DNA of 60,870 nucleotides from Levilactobacillus yonginensis (lineage in GTDB: Bacteria; Bacillota; Bacilli; Lactobacillales; Lactobacillaceae), in the NCBI RefSeq assembly GCF_003946265.1, contig NZ_RHNO01000017.1, positions 1 to 60,870 on the forward strand. Reading direction: 5' to 3'. Under the pieces are notes generated by a model. The model was given only the letters and a program-made list of their open reading frames with translations, had not been told where the DNA came from and searched no databases. Below, one piece after another: positions 1 to 9,760 of this stretch (position 1 is the stretch's first letter; each line of letters opens with the position of its first letter). Made by a program: the position numbers and the translations under genes.

Positions 1-2
1 AG

Positions 3-38
3 CGCCTTGAGACGCTGGCCGGTACCCAGGGCTTATAG
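3..38 (+). CDS. 3' end of a truncated upstream gene
   Basis: An open frame enters from the left edge and ends at a TAG, giving a C-terminus reading RLETLAGTQGL. A strong intrinsic terminator starts 10 bases after the stop, which fits the end of a transcription unit. Only 11 residues are visible, so no family can be assigned. The GGCTTATAG stretch recalls RNase P RNA 3' ends, but the expected ACAGAA motif is absent, so a coding end is preferred. Confidence 0.4.
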   Translation, partial: RLETLAGTQGL

Positions 39-48
39 CCCTCGAGAA

Positions 49-76
49 AACCACCCGTTTAACGGGTGGTTTTTAT
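49..76 (+). terminator. Intrinsic terminator after the left-edge gene
   Basis: ACCACCC and GGGTGGT form a stem around a short TTTAAC loop, followed by a run of T on the plus strand. The leading A tract also allows some termination on the other strand, where it could serve the rRNA methyltransferase gene at 310-1680. Confidence 0.85.
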
Positions 77-103
77 TGATCAATTAAGTTTCAAAATAGT
101 CGT

Positions 104-290
104 ACTCTGGCGGCCAGGGAAGTAGCCTGCTCCGACTCTAATTGCAGCTTCAGTACAATCACCGTCAGCAGTTTTACTCGTATCACTATTATAATTGACT
201 GATAGCAGCACACTGTACAAAATCAAGAGGTCGCTAGATCTGGGCTCGGGCACGTCGTTCTGCTAAGTCAGTAGGAGAAATCACCTACTG
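104..290. repeat. Fragments of two intergenic repeat families
   Basis: Positions about 104-140 carry the end of a type II repeat (GGCGGCCAGGGAAGTAGCC). Positions about 226-287 carry part of a type I repeat in inverted orientation, including the block CGTCGTTCTGCTAAGTCA that recurs near 9,430 and 19,400. Nothing else is recognised in this 230-base gap between convergent genes. The copies look decayed or fused. Confidence 0.6.
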
Positions 291-309
291 AACTGCCACA
301 ATCATTTAA

Positions 310-1680
310 CTAATTCAAATCAGTATCGTACACGGTAAACCGGAGGCCCTTGGGGAAGAAATTCTTCACCGTCTGGCCGACCACCTTCCCAAAACCAACG
401 GGTTGATCTTGCGATGTCAGGAGATACCAGCCCTTGCTAGGAGCTTCAGTCAACGTGAAGGTCTCACCATGGACCCAGGACCGCCACTGCTCATCCGTGA
501 TGGCCAGCGTTTGTTTGACCTGAGCCGTGTCACTGGCCAAGGCTAGGGCGTACGCTGGTTCGAACCGGTTTTTCTTAAACGTTCCCAGGTGAAGACCCGG
601 CCGAAAGACGTGGCACCGTTTTAAATCAGGCAGGTCCGTTGGCGTCAAGAACAGCTGATCCTTTACCGTCACTAGGTTGCCGGTCAGTGACTGGCCTAAA
701 ACATCCTGGGCAAATGCTTGCCACAGTTTCTTTTGGTCACCGGTCAATGGCGTCCCCAACTTAGCAGTGCCACGTGGCGTAGTTGCCGCAACTTCATCAC
801 GTTCAAGCTTAGCCACAAAGTGACCTTCCCCGTTCATCAAATGTGGGAATAGGCGGGCTGCCTTAGTCAATTCTGGATTGCCATCCGCCCATTCAGGCTT
901 GGCATCGATCACGCCACCGGTCTTTTCAATTTGAACCAAATGAAATTCAGGGAATTTTTCAAGGACCCACGCCATCATTTGTTCGTCCTCTTCTGGGGCA
1001 AAGGTACAGGTCGAGTAAATCAATTGCCCACCTGGCTTGACCATCTTCAGAGCCTCAGTCATGATCTGTTGCTGCCGATCAGCACACTCCTGCACGTAAT
1101 CCAGTGACCAATACGACATGGCATCCGGGTCCTTCCGAAACATACCTTCCCCAGAACAAGGAGCGTCCACCAGGACCTTATCAAAGTAATCTGGAAAAAC
1201 GGGACTCAGCCGTTCGGGCGATTCATTTAAAATGACAGCTGATTGTACCCCGAATCGTTCCACGTTTTCTGCCAGCACCTTAACCCGCTTGCGATTGATT
1301 TCATTGGTGACCAGTAACCCGGTCCCGTGCAAATAGCTAGCTAAATGGGTGGTCTTGCCACCAGGAGCTGCACAGAGGTCCAATACCCGTTCACCAGGGG
1401 TTGGCGCCGCCGTTGCCCCGACGAACATGGCACTTGGTTCCTGACTGTAAACGGCCCCGCTTTGATGCATCAGGCTCCGCCCACTAACAGTTCCATAATG
1501 GCCCAGAGCTTCATATGGCACCGTTGGCGTCGCCGTAAGCCGTTCAGGCAAGTGATGATGCGCCGGATTGACCCGATAACCAGATAGACTCTCCGCGTCA
1601 AAACTAGCAAAAAAGTCATCCGCTTGGTCGCCCAAGAGTCCCCGGTATTTTGTGATAAAGTCTTCAGGTAGATTCACCAT
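310..1680 (-). CDS. rsmF: RsmF-type rRNA cytosine-C5 methyltransferase
   Basis: A 456-residue NOL1/NOP2/Sun-family enzyme that transfers a methyl group from SAM to C5 of a cytosine in rRNA. The SAM-binding motif DLCAAPGGKT lies at 101-110. The two catalytic cysteine motifs are VDAPCSGEGM (Cys175) and YSTCTF (Cys225). The last 65 or so residues form the PUA-like RNA-binding tail (FPKGLRF) typical of RsmF/YebU-like proteins rather than RsmB. The ATG has a GGAGG site 5 bases upstream. The gene is transcribed alone, divergent from the HAD gene. The target base cannot be told from sequence. A second family member, rsmB, lies at 48302-49645. Confidence 0.88.
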   Translation of the reverse strand: MVNLPEDFITKYRGLLGDQADDFFASFDAESLSGYRVNPAHHHLPERLTATPTVPYEALGHYGTVSGRSLMHQSGAVYSQEPSAMFVGATAAPTPGERVLDLCAAPGGKTTHLASYLHGTGLLVTNEINRKRVKVLAENVERFGVQSAVILNESPERLSPVFPDYFDKVLVDAPCSGEGMFRKDPDAMSYWSLDYVQECADRQQQIMTEALKMVKPGGQLIYSTCTFAPEEDEQMMAWVLEKFPEFHLVQIEKTGGVIDAKPEWADGNPELTKAARLFPHLMNGEGHFVAKLERDEVAATTPRGTAKLGTPLTGDQKKLWQAFAQDVLGQSLTGNLVTVKDQLFLTPTDLPDLKRCHVFRPGLHLGTFKKNRFEPAYALALASDTAQVKQTLAITDEQWRSWVHGETFTLTEAPSKGWYLLTSQDQPVGFGKVVGQTVKNFFPKGLRFTVYDTDLN

Positions 1681-1694
1681 TATTCCTCCATTTT

Positions 1695-1710
1695 GTTAGT
1701 TGCAACTAAC
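1695..1710. promoter_or_regulatory. 16-bp perfect palindrome, possible operator
   Basis: GTTAGTTGCAACTAAC is a perfect inverted repeat in the leader of the rRNA methyltransferase gene, between a plausible -10 (TATACA on the minus strand, 1713-1718) and the ribosome binding site. Such symmetry is typical of MarR- or TetR-type operators. No regulator gene is adjacent, so the protein that might bind is unknown. Confidence 0.45.
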
Positions 1711-1902
1711 TATTTGTATATAGCAATATATGTCTTTCAGCCATTTTTTCAACTCACTTATTATACCCGTTTTCAGACCAGAACACTACTCTACCGGCGA
1801 GTGAAATAGTCGCAACTTTGGGCAAACTATGGTAAGTTAAAAGGGCTAGTTCATTTTCAAAATGTACGACTTAAATATAAAATATATTGTGAGGTGTTCT
1901 CT

Positions 1903-2715
1903 ATGGAACGCAAACTAATTGCCATTGACTTGGATGGTACCACCCTCAACGCGGCATCTCAAATCAGTCCGAAAACCAAAGCTGTTCTGACCAAGGCGCG
2001 TGAAGCCGGACACTATGTCAGCATTGTGACTGGTCGTCCAAACCGAATCTCTGCCGACATTTACGACGAGTTACAACTGGACAGTCCCATGATCAACTTT
2101 AACGGTAGCCTGGGGCACGTCCCCCACCACCATTGGCGTGATGAGTATCAGTACACGTTCAATAAGGAAATTGCCCTAGACCTGTTGGCCCATCGTCAGG
2201 AATTCGGCATCAACATGATTGCTGCCGAAGGTAAGAACCTCTTCTTGGCTGTGCGGGACCAACCGGTGGAAGTCGGCTTCTTCCCCTCTGTTCTGCAGAG
2301 TAACCAGATTCTCAACCAGAAGACATTGTTGGAGAACCCAACCAGCTTGACCATCGCGGTTGACCGTAGTCATCAGGAACACTTACTCAGCTACTTAAAC
2401 CTGAACTTCGGCGACGAAATTGACGCCGCTCCTTGGGGTGGTCCGAACTCCGTGGTAGAATTAGGCGCCAAGGGTGTGCAAAAATCCACTGGGGTAGAAG
2501 TGCTGGCGCACCACTTCCACGTGGAACGGAAGAACATCATTGCCTTTGGCGACGAACACAACGACTCGGCCATGATCGACTACGCCGGTTGGGGCGTGGC
2601 CATGCAAAATGCCACAACGCCCATCAAGAACCTGGCCCAGGACGTGACAACGTTAGATAACGACCACGATGGTCTGGCCAACTACTTGGAAAATTATTTA
2701 AAATTGGCCGAATAA
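1903..2715 (+). CDS. Cof-type HAD-superfamily phosphatase
   Basis: A 270-residue haloacid dehalogenase-type hydrolase of the Cof/YidA subfamily, expected to dephosphorylate sugar phosphates or similar small metabolites. Motif I is IDLDGTTL with Asp nucleophile 9 and Asp11. Motif IV is FGDEHNDSAMI near residue 222, and a type IIB cap domain lies between. The ATG at 1903 was chosen because GAGGTG sits 6 bases upstream; a GTG at 1894 overlaps that site. An AT-rich TATAAAATAT box precedes it. The gene is monocistronic and ends in a strong terminator. The physiological substrate cannot be predicted from sequence. Confidence 0.88.
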   Translation: MERKLIAIDLDGTTLNAASQISPKTKAVLTKAREAGHYVSIVTGRPNRISADIYDELQLDSPMINFNGSLGHVPHHHWRDEYQYTFNKEIALDLLAHRQEFGINMIAAEGKNLFLAVRDQPVEVGFFPSVLQSNQILNQKTLLENPTSLTIAVDRSHQEHLLSYLNLNFGDEIDAAPWGGPNSVVELGAKGVQKSTGVEVLAHHFHVERKNIIAFGDEHNDSAMIDYAGWGVAMQNATTPIKNLAQDVTTLDNDHDGLANYLENYLKLAE

Positions 2716-2728
2716 GCCACTACTGAGC

Positions 2729-2771
2729 ACCACACCGATCCGACAATTGTTGGGTCAGTGTGGTTTTTTTG
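2729..2771 (+). terminator. Terminator of the HAD gene
   Basis: ACCACAC pairs with GTGTGGT around an imperfect inner stem, followed by seven T. Confidence 0.85.
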
Positions 2772-2853
2772 CTCCCATACTCTTACTAACGAAATCCAAC
2801 CATAATTTGTCACCTACTTTCGTTTCACCCACTGAATTGATTCACACCCTGCA

Positions 2854-3031
2854 CTCCGACGGCCAGGGTGGCGCCTCGCAGTGTCGACAGTGTTGATTGA
2901 CATTTTGGGTCAATCTACAGCGTGGGACGAGCTTTGGGACTCGTGGGCTATCGAGACCCAAAGTTGAGAGGAAAGACCGCTCCTCAGGCTTGCCTCGGTC
3001 CCCACAGTGAAGCGCTGCCCTGGCCAACCGT
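2854..3031. repeat. Type III intergenic repeat
   Basis: Complementary ends CGACGGCCAGGGTGGCGC and GCGCTGCCCTGGCC enclose about 140 bases. These include a hairpin formed by GCTTTGGGACTCG and CGAGACCCAAAG and the family signature CCCCACAG. It lies between two convergent genes. Confidence 0.7.
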
Positions 3032-3071
3032 AGTCACATACTGGGTCAACTATCGTCGTTACGTCGTAAAT

Positions 3072-3106
3072 AAAAAACCAGCCGATGCAAATAGCGTCAA
3101 CTGGTT
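3072..3106 (-). terminator. Terminator of glpK
   Basis: Read on the minus strand, AACCAG pairs with CTGGTT across a loop of about 19 bases and is followed by six T. Confidence 0.7.
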
Positions 3107-3117
3107 AAAATTAAAAT

Positions 3118-4635
<1,518 letters not shown>

Positions 4636-4688
4636 TCATTCGTTGTTAGCAACGGCCGATTTCTGCCGTGATTTCACACTTGTTACCA

Positions 4689-4717
4689 GTATACCGAAAA
4701 GTCACGCTAACGCCAAA
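4689..4717 (-). promoter_or_regulatory. Promoter of glpK
   Basis: On the minus strand TTGGCG and TATACT are separated by 17 bases, about 70 bases before the glpK start. No convincing catabolite-response element was seen beside it. Confidence 0.7.
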
Positions 4718-4727
4718 CTTTTTTAAA

Positions 4728-4773
4728 AATGAAACCGCCATCAACTCCGACGTAACAGGGTTGGTGGCGGTTT
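4728..4773 (-). terminator. Terminator of the tautomerase gene
   Basis: AAACCGCCA and TGGCGGTTT form a perfect 9-bp stem, followed on the minus strand by CATTTTT. The loop is long and partly self-complementary. Confidence 0.75.
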
Positions 4774-4794
4774 ATAAGTTTTCACAAATATTTT

Positions 4795-4983
4795 TTACTT
4801 TTCGTCGCTCTTAAGAACGCCAGCAACCCCGTAACGGTTGGGTTGCATCTCCCGTAAGATGACGTGAACGTGTTCAGCTGGCGCACCCGTATTCTTGGTA
4901 ACTGCGGTAGTAACGTCCTGAACGAGGGCCTTCAATTGGTCCTGTGAGCGACCGGCAATTAAATCGATGTTAACGATTGGCAT
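4795..4983 (-). CDS. 4-oxalocrotonate tautomerase-family protein
   Basis: A 62-residue protein of the 4-OT tautomerase family. The mature N-terminus MPIVNIDLIAGRS places Pro1 as the general base after Met removal. VHVILREMQPNRYGVAG matches the family's core strand and the region that usually holds the catalytic Arg. These enzymes work as hexamers and shift double bonds in keto acids. In bacteria without aromatic degradation, as here, the substrate is usually unknown. It has its own promoter (5019-5047) and terminator. Confidence 0.88.
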   Translation of the reverse strand: MPIVNIDLIAGRSQDQLKALVQDVTTAVTKNTGAPAEHVHVILREMQPNRYGVAGVLKSDEK

Positions 4984-5018
4984 GAAACTCGTCCCCTTCT
5001 ATATTCAGTATATACATC

Positions 5019-5047
5019 ATTATAACGTTACTTATACAGAGAGGCAA
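5019..5047 (-). promoter_or_regulatory. Promoter of the tautomerase gene
   Basis: TTGCCT, 17 bases, then TATAAT on the minus strand, about 36 bases upstream of the start codon. Confidence 0.75.
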
Positions 5048-5053
5048 TCACCA

Positions 5054-5950
5054 CTACTTACTTTCCTGTGAGGTTTGCCGTAATTTCAATTGTTCCTTTT
5101 CGTTGTAGAAGTTTCCTTCAATATCGACGGTGTTGACCAGGTTGACGAAAGCGTGTTCATCAACTTCCTTCACCGATCGCTCCAATGTATAAAGTTCATA
5201 CCGCGAAATAACTGTCATTAGCACCGCACCGTTCGTCCGTGTGTACGCGCCAAATGAAGGAATCACCGTAATTCCCCGAATCAGTGTTGAGTTCAGTTGC
5301 GTAATCACTTCATCTTGCTTGGTCGTCACGATAAAGGCGGTCAGCTTTTGGTGACGCGTGTGAATGCTATCAACCACCCGTGACATCGCGTAGATGGAAA
5401 TAATGGTGTATAGGGCACTTTGCCAACCGAATAAGGCACCAGCAACTAAGACGATGGCAAAGTTTATGGCCATCATCAGCGTCCCTATCGTCCGACCAGT
5501 CGTCTTCTCCAGTACGACCGCCACGATATCCATCCCACCAGTTGAGAAACCATTTTTCAGTGGGTAAGCCACTCCAACACCGGTCAAGATTCCCCCAAAT
5601 AAGGCTCCTAGTAGCGGGTTATCCGAGATATTGACCACTGGCATGACAATCGCCAAGATAGACGTCAGCAGGGCAACCAGGATGGAATAAAACGTGAAGC
5701 TCCGGCCAACCTTGAACCACCCCAACAACCCAATGGGAATGTTGAAGAGTAAGATAAACCAACCAGTACTGAGGTGAACACCCACCGTATCCAATAACAT
5801 CGCCACAATTTGAGCAATACCATTGATCCCGGCACTGAATATTTTTCCGGGAATCAGGAAGTCGTTCAAGGCAACCACGTTAATGATGGATGCGAACACC
5901 ACAATTAGGACGTTCTTTCCAATTTCTCGTTTACGAAGATTAAACTTCAT
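5054..5950 (-). CDS. YitT-family membrane protein
   Basis: A 298-residue integral membrane protein of the YitT family (DUF161 plus C-terminal DUF2179). About five to six hydrophobic segments fill residues 12-200, with the family-typical NDFLIPGKIFSAGINGIAQI near the start and STGGMDIVA in the middle. The last 100 residues form the soluble DUF2179 domain (TTKQDEVITQL onward). The transported or sensed molecule of this family is not established. The start is preceded by AAAGGGG at a rather long 12-base spacing. It is a single gene, with the tautomerase gene downstream under a separate promoter. Confidence 0.88.
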   Translation of the reverse strand: MKFNLRKREIGKNVLIVVFASIINVVALNDFLIPGKIFSAGINGIAQIVAMLLDTVGVHLSTGWFILLFNIPIGLLGWFKVGRSFTFYSILVALLTSILAIVMPVVNISDNPLLGALFGGILTGVGVAYPLKNGFSTGGMDIVAVVLEKTTGRTIGTLMMAINFAIVLVAGALFGWQSALYTIISIYAMSRVVDSIHTRHQKLTAFIVTTKQDEVITQLNSTLIRGITVIPSFGAYTRTNGAVLMTVISRYELYTLERSVKEVDEHAFVNLVNTVDIEGNFYNEKEQLKLRQTSQESK

Positions 5951-6226
5951 GCTTTTCGTATGCCCCTTTCTTCTCTTGCTTTATCCTACTCATTTAACCA
6001 CAACACCCCCGGCTTTACTAGCGAAACCGAACACTTTTCTCAGACAGTTACTGAGAGATTTTCCCAAATGTCCCATGTTTGCCCGCGTATTCGGTGTATA
6101 AATATTTATTTTTATCGCAAAATCAAGCAATTTTATAAAATAATCCTTGTAAAACGGCCGCAATTCCCGCTAAAAATGCTAGAATAGAGAGCGTGATTTT
6201 ATTCAGACATTGAAAGGAGCGCTCCC

Positions 6227-7642
6227 ATGAATTATTCCGCTTGTACGAGTATCTTAATTGGTCCTCAAGCGACCATGGACGGCTCGGTCATCATTGGCCG
6301 CAATGAAGATGCAAAGGCTGCCTGGCCTAAACACTTTGTCGTTCACCCAGCTCAAACGGCCACAACGCCGCAGACCTTTACTAGCACGGACAATGGCTTT
6401 ACTATGCCGTTGCCTGACCATGCCGCCAAGTATACGGCGACCCCCGAATGGACAGCCAAGTTCGGTCTGTTCGAAGAAGATGGCTTCAATGAATACGGGG
6501 TGGCCATGAGTGCAACCGAAAGTACCTATTCTAATGAACGGGTACTGGGGGCCGACCCCCTGGTCAAGGATGGTATCGGAGAAGAGGCTATGGTTACCGT
6601 AGTTCTTCCTTATATCCATACCGCTCGAGAAGGGGTCGCCCGGCTGGGCCAATTGATCGAACATTATGGAACCTGTGAATCCAACGGTATCCTGTTTGCC
6701 GATCAGACCGAAGCCTGGTACCTTGAAACCGGTGCGGGCCACTACTGGGTCGCCCAACGCATCCCCGCTAACGGGTACGCCGTTGTTGCCAATCAGATGG
6801 CCATTCAAGCCATTGACTTCAATGACGCCGACAACTTCATGTTTGCTCGCCACCTGCAGGAATTCGTGGCTACTAACCACTTGAATCCACACAGTCACGG
6901 ATTCATTTGGCGTGACATCTTTGGGACCCAGGATCAATCGGACCTCTACTACAACACGCCACGGGTCTGGTACGGTCAGAAAACACTGACGCCTAGTGTC
7001 AACGCTGAACCCCAGTCGTTTGACCTACCCTTTATTCAATACGCTGACCGGCTGCTAGCCGTCGATGACGCTCAGGCCTACTTGAGTAGTCATTACGAAG
7101 AAACCCCGTTTGATCCCGTGGGTAACGGTTCCGTCGCTGAAAAACACCGCTTCCGCCCAATCAGCCTAGCAAAGACCCAGGAATCTCACGTCCTGCAGCT
7201 GCGGCCCAACATGGACCCAGCGTTAGCCGGTATTCAGTGGCTGGCAATGGGGGTCGCTGCGCAAAGCGTTTACGTTCCATTCTACGCCGGTATTACCAGT
7301 ACCCCGGCAGCCTACCACTTGGGTAAGGAGATCTATGACGCGGATTCCGCTTACTGGGTCTACAAGTTGATCAGTGTCCTGACCGACGCACACTACCATG
7401 AGGCTTGGCCAACGGTTAGCGCCGTTCAAAAAGACCTCCGCATCGCCTTTAAACAGTCTGTCCAACAGACGGACCAGGTCGGCCAACGCCTGCACGGTTC
7501 CGAGTTGAACGACTACTTGACGCAACAGGGAGCCACGAACGCTGCATTGGGAATTCAGCGCTATCGTGACTTAGCTGCAACGTTGATCACTCAAGCGACG
7601 GACCTTGGTCCACTCAATTATCATCAGGATTTGAACTTATAA
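6227..7642 (+). CDS. pepD: C69-family dipeptidase (PepD)
   Basis: A 471-residue N-terminal-nucleophile dipeptidase of peptidase family C69, the lactobacillus PepD type, which cleaves dipeptides in the cytoplasm. Cys6 in NYSACTS is the expected nucleophile. GSVIIGRNEDAK and the MNTGWP-equivalent region FNEYGVAMSATES are family blocks. A GAAAGGAG site lies 7 bases before the ATG, and an extended -10 (TGCTAGAAT) is seen about 45 bases upstream. The next gene, an amino-acid antiporter, starts 53 bases downstream on the same strand without a terminator between. A peptide or amino-acid utilisation pair is therefore plausible. Confidence 0.92.
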   Translation: MNYSACTSILIGPQATMDGSVIIGRNEDAKAAWPKHFVVHPAQTATTPQTFTSTDNGFTMPLPDHAAKYTATPEWTAKFGLFEEDGFNEYGVAMSATESTYSNERVLGADPLVKDGIGEEAMVTVVLPYIHTAREGVARLGQLIEHYGTCESNGILFADQTEAWYLETGAGHYWVAQRIPANGYAVVANQMAIQAIDFNDADNFMFARHLQEFVATNHLNPHSHGFIWRDIFGTQDQSDLYYNTPRVWYGQKTLTPSVNAEPQSFDLPFIQYADRLLAVDDAQAYLSSHYEETPFDPVGNGSVAEKHRFRPISLAKTQESHVLQLRPNMDPALAGIQWLAMGVAAQSVYVPFYAGITSTPAAYHLGKEIYDADSAYWVYKLISVLTDAHYHEAWPTVSAVQKDLRIAFKQSVQQTDQVGQRLHGSELNDYLTQQGATNAALGIQRYRDLAATLITQATDLGPLNYHQDLNL

Positions 7643-7695
7643 ACACGGGTAAGGGTTACCCCCTTCACCACATATAAATGGGAGATATTATACAC

Positions 7696-9207
7696 ATGAC
7701 TAATAAAAAGAAGATTGGACTATCTAGTCTGATCTTAATGATTTTCTCGGCCATCTACGGTTTTGCCAACACGACCGTGGCCTACGACCAAATGGGCTAT
7801 GCCAGTATCATCTGGTACGTCCTCGCTGCCTTACTGTTCTTCCTACCGAGTGCTTTGATGCTGGCCGAATATGGGTCCGCCTTCAAAGAAGCTCGGGGTG
7901 GAATCTATTCCTGGTTGACCGGTTCGATCGGTGAAAAGTGGGCCTTCATTGGGACCTTCATCTGGTTATCATCCTGGATCATCTGGATGCTTTCCACGTC
8001 GACGAAGGTTTGGATCCCCCTTTCCACGTTGATTTCCGGGAGTGACCAGACACAGACTTGGTCCTTCTTAGGACTGACCTCGACGCAAACGATTGGTTTG
8101 CTCGGTATCGTCTGGATCCTGGCGGTGACCTTCTTCGCCACCCAGGGGGTTAGCTCCGTGGCCCGCATCTCCGCTTTAGGTGGGCTGTTCGTCATGTTTT
8201 TGACCGGAATCTTTATCATTGCCAGTTTTGTCATTTTGATTTTAAATGGCGGTCACTTAGCTGAACCCATCAATGGGGTTCACAGTTTCATCGCCTCACC
8301 TAATCCACAATTCTCTTCACCCATGGCCCTGATGTCGTTTGTCACTTACGCCGTCTTCGCCTACGCCGGGATGGAGTCTATGGGGGGCATCACCGACTCC
8401 ATGGAGAAACCTGAAAAGACCTTCCCTAAGGGGTTGATCATCTCCACCATCGCCATTACGATTATGTACTCACTGTCCATCTTCCTCTGGGGAATCAGTG
8501 CTAACTGGGGCGACGTCTTGGGTAAGAACCAAGTCAACCTGGGGAACATCACCTACGTCTTGATGAACAACTTAGGGCTCGTGCTTGGTCACGCCATGCA
8601 CCTGTCTAACGGGACGGCCGTTATCATTGGCCACAGTTTAGCACGATTGACCGGGTTAAGCATGTTCATGGGTTACTTGGGTTCCTTCTTCGTGCTGGTC
8701 TACTCACCACTGAAGTCCTTCATCATGGGATCTTCACCAGAGCTCTGGCCAAAGCGGATGACCAAGTTAAACGCCGTAGGGATGCCCGCCTTCTCCATGT
8801 GGCTGCAAGCCATCGTGGTTGCCATCTTCATTTTCTTCGTTGCCTTTGGTGGGAACGCCGCCAACAAGTTCTACCTGATTCTGACCGACATGGGGAACGT
8901 TTCAACGTCCTTCCCATATCTATTCTTGATTGGGGCCTTCCCATTCTTCAAGCGTCGGACCGACTTGGAACGGCCATTTGAAGTCTTCAAAAACAAATTC
9001 TGGACGAACCTCATTGTGACGGTCGTCCTGATCATCTTGGTTGGTGGGATTGGCTTCACCTGCCTGGAACCCATCATGGATCACGATTACATGACGGCCT
9101 TCTGGACCATCATCGGGCCAATCTTCTTCGGAGCTGTGGCTTGGATCTTCTACTACAACGCCCAAAAGCGTTCAGCTAACAGCAAAACCGCTACAGACGA
9201 AGATTAA
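7696..9207 (+). CDS. yjeM: YjeM-like amino-acid transporter (APC family)
   Basis: A 503-residue APC-superfamily permease with about 12 membrane segments. It resembles the glutamate/GABA antiporter group, in particular YjeM. The N-terminal block (LILMIFSAIYGFANTTVAYD) and SFVTYAVFAYAGMESMGG in the middle are typical. It likely exchanges amino acids, but the substrate cannot be read from the sequence. The ATG at 7696 is preferred over that at 7678 because GGGAG lies between them and nothing lies before the earlier one. Probably cotranscribed with pepD. Confidence 0.85.
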   Translation: MTNKKKIGLSSLILMIFSAIYGFANTTVAYDQMGYASIIWYVLAALLFFLPSALMLAEYGSAFKEARGGIYSWLTGSIGEKWAFIGTFIWLSSWIIWMLSTSTKVWIPLSTLISGSDQTQTWSFLGLTSTQTIGLLGIVWILAVTFFATQGVSSVARISALGGLFVMFLTGIFIIASFVILILNGGHLAEPINGVHSFIASPNPQFSSPMALMSFVTYAVFAYAGMESMGGITDSMEKPEKTFPKGLIISTIAITIMYSLSIFLWGISANWGDVLGKNQVNLGNITYVLMNNLGLVLGHAMHLSNGTAVIIGHSLARLTGLSMFMGYLGSFFVLVYSPLKSFIMGSSPELWPKRMTKLNAVGMPAFSMWLQAIVVAIFIFFVAFGGNAANKFYLILTDMGNVSTSFPYLFLIGAFPFFKRRTDLERPFEVFKNKFWTNLIVTVVLIILVGGIGFTCLEPIMDHDYMTAFWTIIGPIFFGAVAWIFYYNAQKRSANSKTATDED

Positions 9208-9226
9208 TTCATAATTAAACATTTTA

Positions 9227-9262
9227 GGGGGTCACGACTGTTGTCGTGGCCCCCTTTTTTTG
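9227..9262 (+). terminator. Terminator of the pepD-permease unit
   Basis: GGGGGTCACGAC pairs with GTCGTGGCCCCC around a tetraloop, followed by seven T. Confidence 0.95.
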
Positions 9263-9311
9263 AAGAAATTTTCAACTTAACTATGCAAATTTAGCAACCT
9301 AGTGTGAGCCG

Positions 9312-9477
9312 TCGCCTTACCGGCCGCCAGATATGGGCTGGAACGGTGCGGACACAACTTGAAGCCTCGAAAACGCCGAGTCTCCAAGCTTGGTCTTCCG
9401 CTAAGCCAGCAGGAAAACCACCTATTGACTAAGCAGAACGACGCGCCTGAGCCCGTATCTGGCGACCTCTCGGCTTA
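9312..9477. repeat. Type I intergenic repeat
   Basis: Ends CCGCCAGATATGGGCT and AGCCCGTATCTGGCG are inverted complements enclosing about 130 bases. The element is closely similar to 19286-19450 and to the fragment at 226-287. Frames through it (for example 9359-9607) show no protein-like features. Confidence 0.75.
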
Positions 9478-9578
9478 CATAGAGGTTTATTGCTCACCAA
9501 TTTGTAATCAGATAGTCCGTCATAAATGGATACATGCAACCCCTCAGCCCCGACTACGCCAAAACATAGTCAGAGCTG

Positions 9579-9745
9579 GAGGCGGTCAGGGATGTAGCCA
9601 GCTGTGAAGGTGGCGTTAACTGGTGTTTTTTGCCATTTTACACCACGGGCGACTTTGAAGACACGGGTTCATCATGGCTTCAAATCGAGCGAGAAGCCCG
9701 TTCTCCGGCTGAAGCGTCCCCGCGTCCCCACAACAGGCGGAGCGC
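9579..9745. repeat. Type II intergenic repeat
   Basis: Begins GGCGGTCAGGGATGTAGCC. Its interior (GACTTTGAAGACACGG, CGAGCGAGAAGCCCGTTCT, CTGAAGCGTCCCC) matches 19606-19784 directly and 12429-12604 in reverse. The right end (ACAGGCGGAGCGC) is degenerate. It reaches almost to the kup stop codon. Confidence 0.72.
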
Positions 9746-9760
9746 AGCTAACATCTGTCT

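Noticed and set aside
1-48. 3' end of RNase P RNA at the left edge, from GGCTTATAG
   Set aside because: The preceding conserved ACAGAA is absent and a sensible C-terminal reading frame ends there before a terminator.
6254-6937. 227-codon frame antisense to pepD
   Set aside because: It mirrors the codon structure of pepD, has no ribosome binding site and no family features.
9359-9607. Open frames of 60-90 codons inside the repeats, also at 19183-19483, 19568-19891, 42141-42351 and 42903-43208
   Set aside because: They follow the palindromic repeat sequence, lack ribosome binding sites, and differ in frame and product between copies.
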